Of a stretch of DNA of 12,043 nucleotides, positions 11,937-12,043 are shown in pieces. The first letter of the stretch is position 1, and every line of letters begins with the position of its first letter. The position numbers and the translations under genes were made by a program. Below the pieces are notes generated by a model. That model saw only the letters and a program-made list of their open reading frames with translations. It did no database searches and was not told the origin of the DNA. Origin of the DNA: an uncultured Erysipelotrichaceae bacterium (GTDB lineage: Bacteria > Bacillota_I > Bacilli_A > Erysipelotrichales > Erysipelotrichaceae). The DNA lies in contig CALBJM010000209.1 in assembly GCA_937893225.1 (NCBI GenBank), positions 1-12,043 on the forward strand, in the 5' to 3' direction.

Positions 11937-12043
11937 ATGAAAGACAAATTTATGAATGGCCTTCTTACTTTAGCAGGTAAGATGCAGTCAAACTCAGTCC
12001 TTTCTGCAATTAAGGATTCGTTTATTGACAACATGCCAGTCGG
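11937..12043 (+). CDS. PTS lactose/cellobiose-family EIIC permease, N-terminal part (cut by window edge)
   Basis: Thirty-five codons are visible, running off the window. The opening with K-F-M-N-G-L-L-T-L-A-G-K-M (4-16), S-V-L-S-A-I-K-D-S-F-I-D-N-M-P-V (20-35) is the conserved cytoplasmic start of EIIC membrane permeases of the lactose/cellobiose PTS family; the first membrane helix would begin just beyond the edge. These proteins import and phosphorylate beta-glucosides together with EIIA and EIIB, yielding the 6-phospho sugars used by the upstream GH1 enzyme. The SD AAAGGGGA (11921-11928) lies eight bases before the ATG. The sugar cannot be told from this fragment. Confidence 0.82.
   Translation, partial: MKDKFMNGLLTLAGKMQSNSVLSAIKDSFIDNMPV

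Noticed and set aside
1..12043. CRISPR arrays, tRNA or rRNA genes, insertion sequences, phage genes, toxin-antitoxin pairs
   Set aside because: I found no regularly spaced repeats, no cloverleaf-like segment, no transposase or integrase motifs, and no paired small toxin and antitoxin genes.

Overview
The window reads as an AT-rich, low-GC Gram-positive (Bacillota) chromosome. The evidence is purine-rich Shine-Dalgarno (SD) sites, compact operons, hairpin-plus-U-run terminators and Firmicute marker genes: RNA polymerase delta (rpoE), the c-di-AMP receptor DarA/PstA, YchF, and the DUF951 and DUF1934 proteins. The gene content would fit the Erysipelotrichia or a related class, but that placement is inference. 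Most of the window is core housekeeping DNA. I see no CRISPR array, IS element, prophage, tRNA or rRNA.

Layout. 1-207 (-): N-terminal part of an exported protein of unknown function, cut by the window edge. 208-348: a divergent control region with a consensus-matching catabolite (cre) site and two TGTGA/TCACA palindromes. 349-3349 (+): dtd (D-aminoacyl-tRNA deacylase), folD, a DUF951 small protein, ychF and darA, ending in a terminator. 3386-3892 (+): a GNAT acetyltransferase whose start lies just behind that terminator. 3903-5096 (-): cca, converging on the GNAT gene with a shared bidirectional terminator that carries both stop codons. 5144-7210 (+): ispF, an HD-domain phosphohydrolase and a DUF1934 protein, tightly coupled. 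7396-7731 (+): rpoE with its own promoter, a cre-like site and a terminator. 7813-9090 (+): a single-pass membrane protein with Ig-like extracellular domains and no recognised function. 9192-10058 (+): fructose-bisphosphate aldolase (fba) with a strong promoter and terminator. 10190-11677 (+): a GH1 6-phospho-beta-glucosidase with its own promoter and terminator. 11937-12043 (+): the start of a lactose/cellobiose-family PTS EIIC permease, cut by the window edge.

How the genes fit together. The left half handles translation quality control (Dtd, YchF, Cca), one-carbon metabolism (FolD) and c-di-AMP signalling (DarA). The middle covers isoprenoid precursor synthesis (IspF), probable nucleotide or phosphate-ester hydrolysis (HD) and transcription (RpoE). 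The right end is carbohydrate-related: glycolytic aldolase, then import and hydrolysis of phosphorylated beta-glucosides. The cre and cre-like sites suggest CcpA-type carbon control of several promoters.

The most notable signals are regulatory: three promoters placed so that the mRNA would begin at or within a few bases of the start codon (exported protein, dtd, cca); a terminator hairpin lodged exactly between an SD and the GNAT start codon; a hairpin that could hide the SD of the PTS gene; and a roughly 30-base near-repeat shared by the rpoE terminator region and the PTS leader. I do not see a convincing new multi-gene system. The Ig-domain membrane protein is the main unexplained gene.
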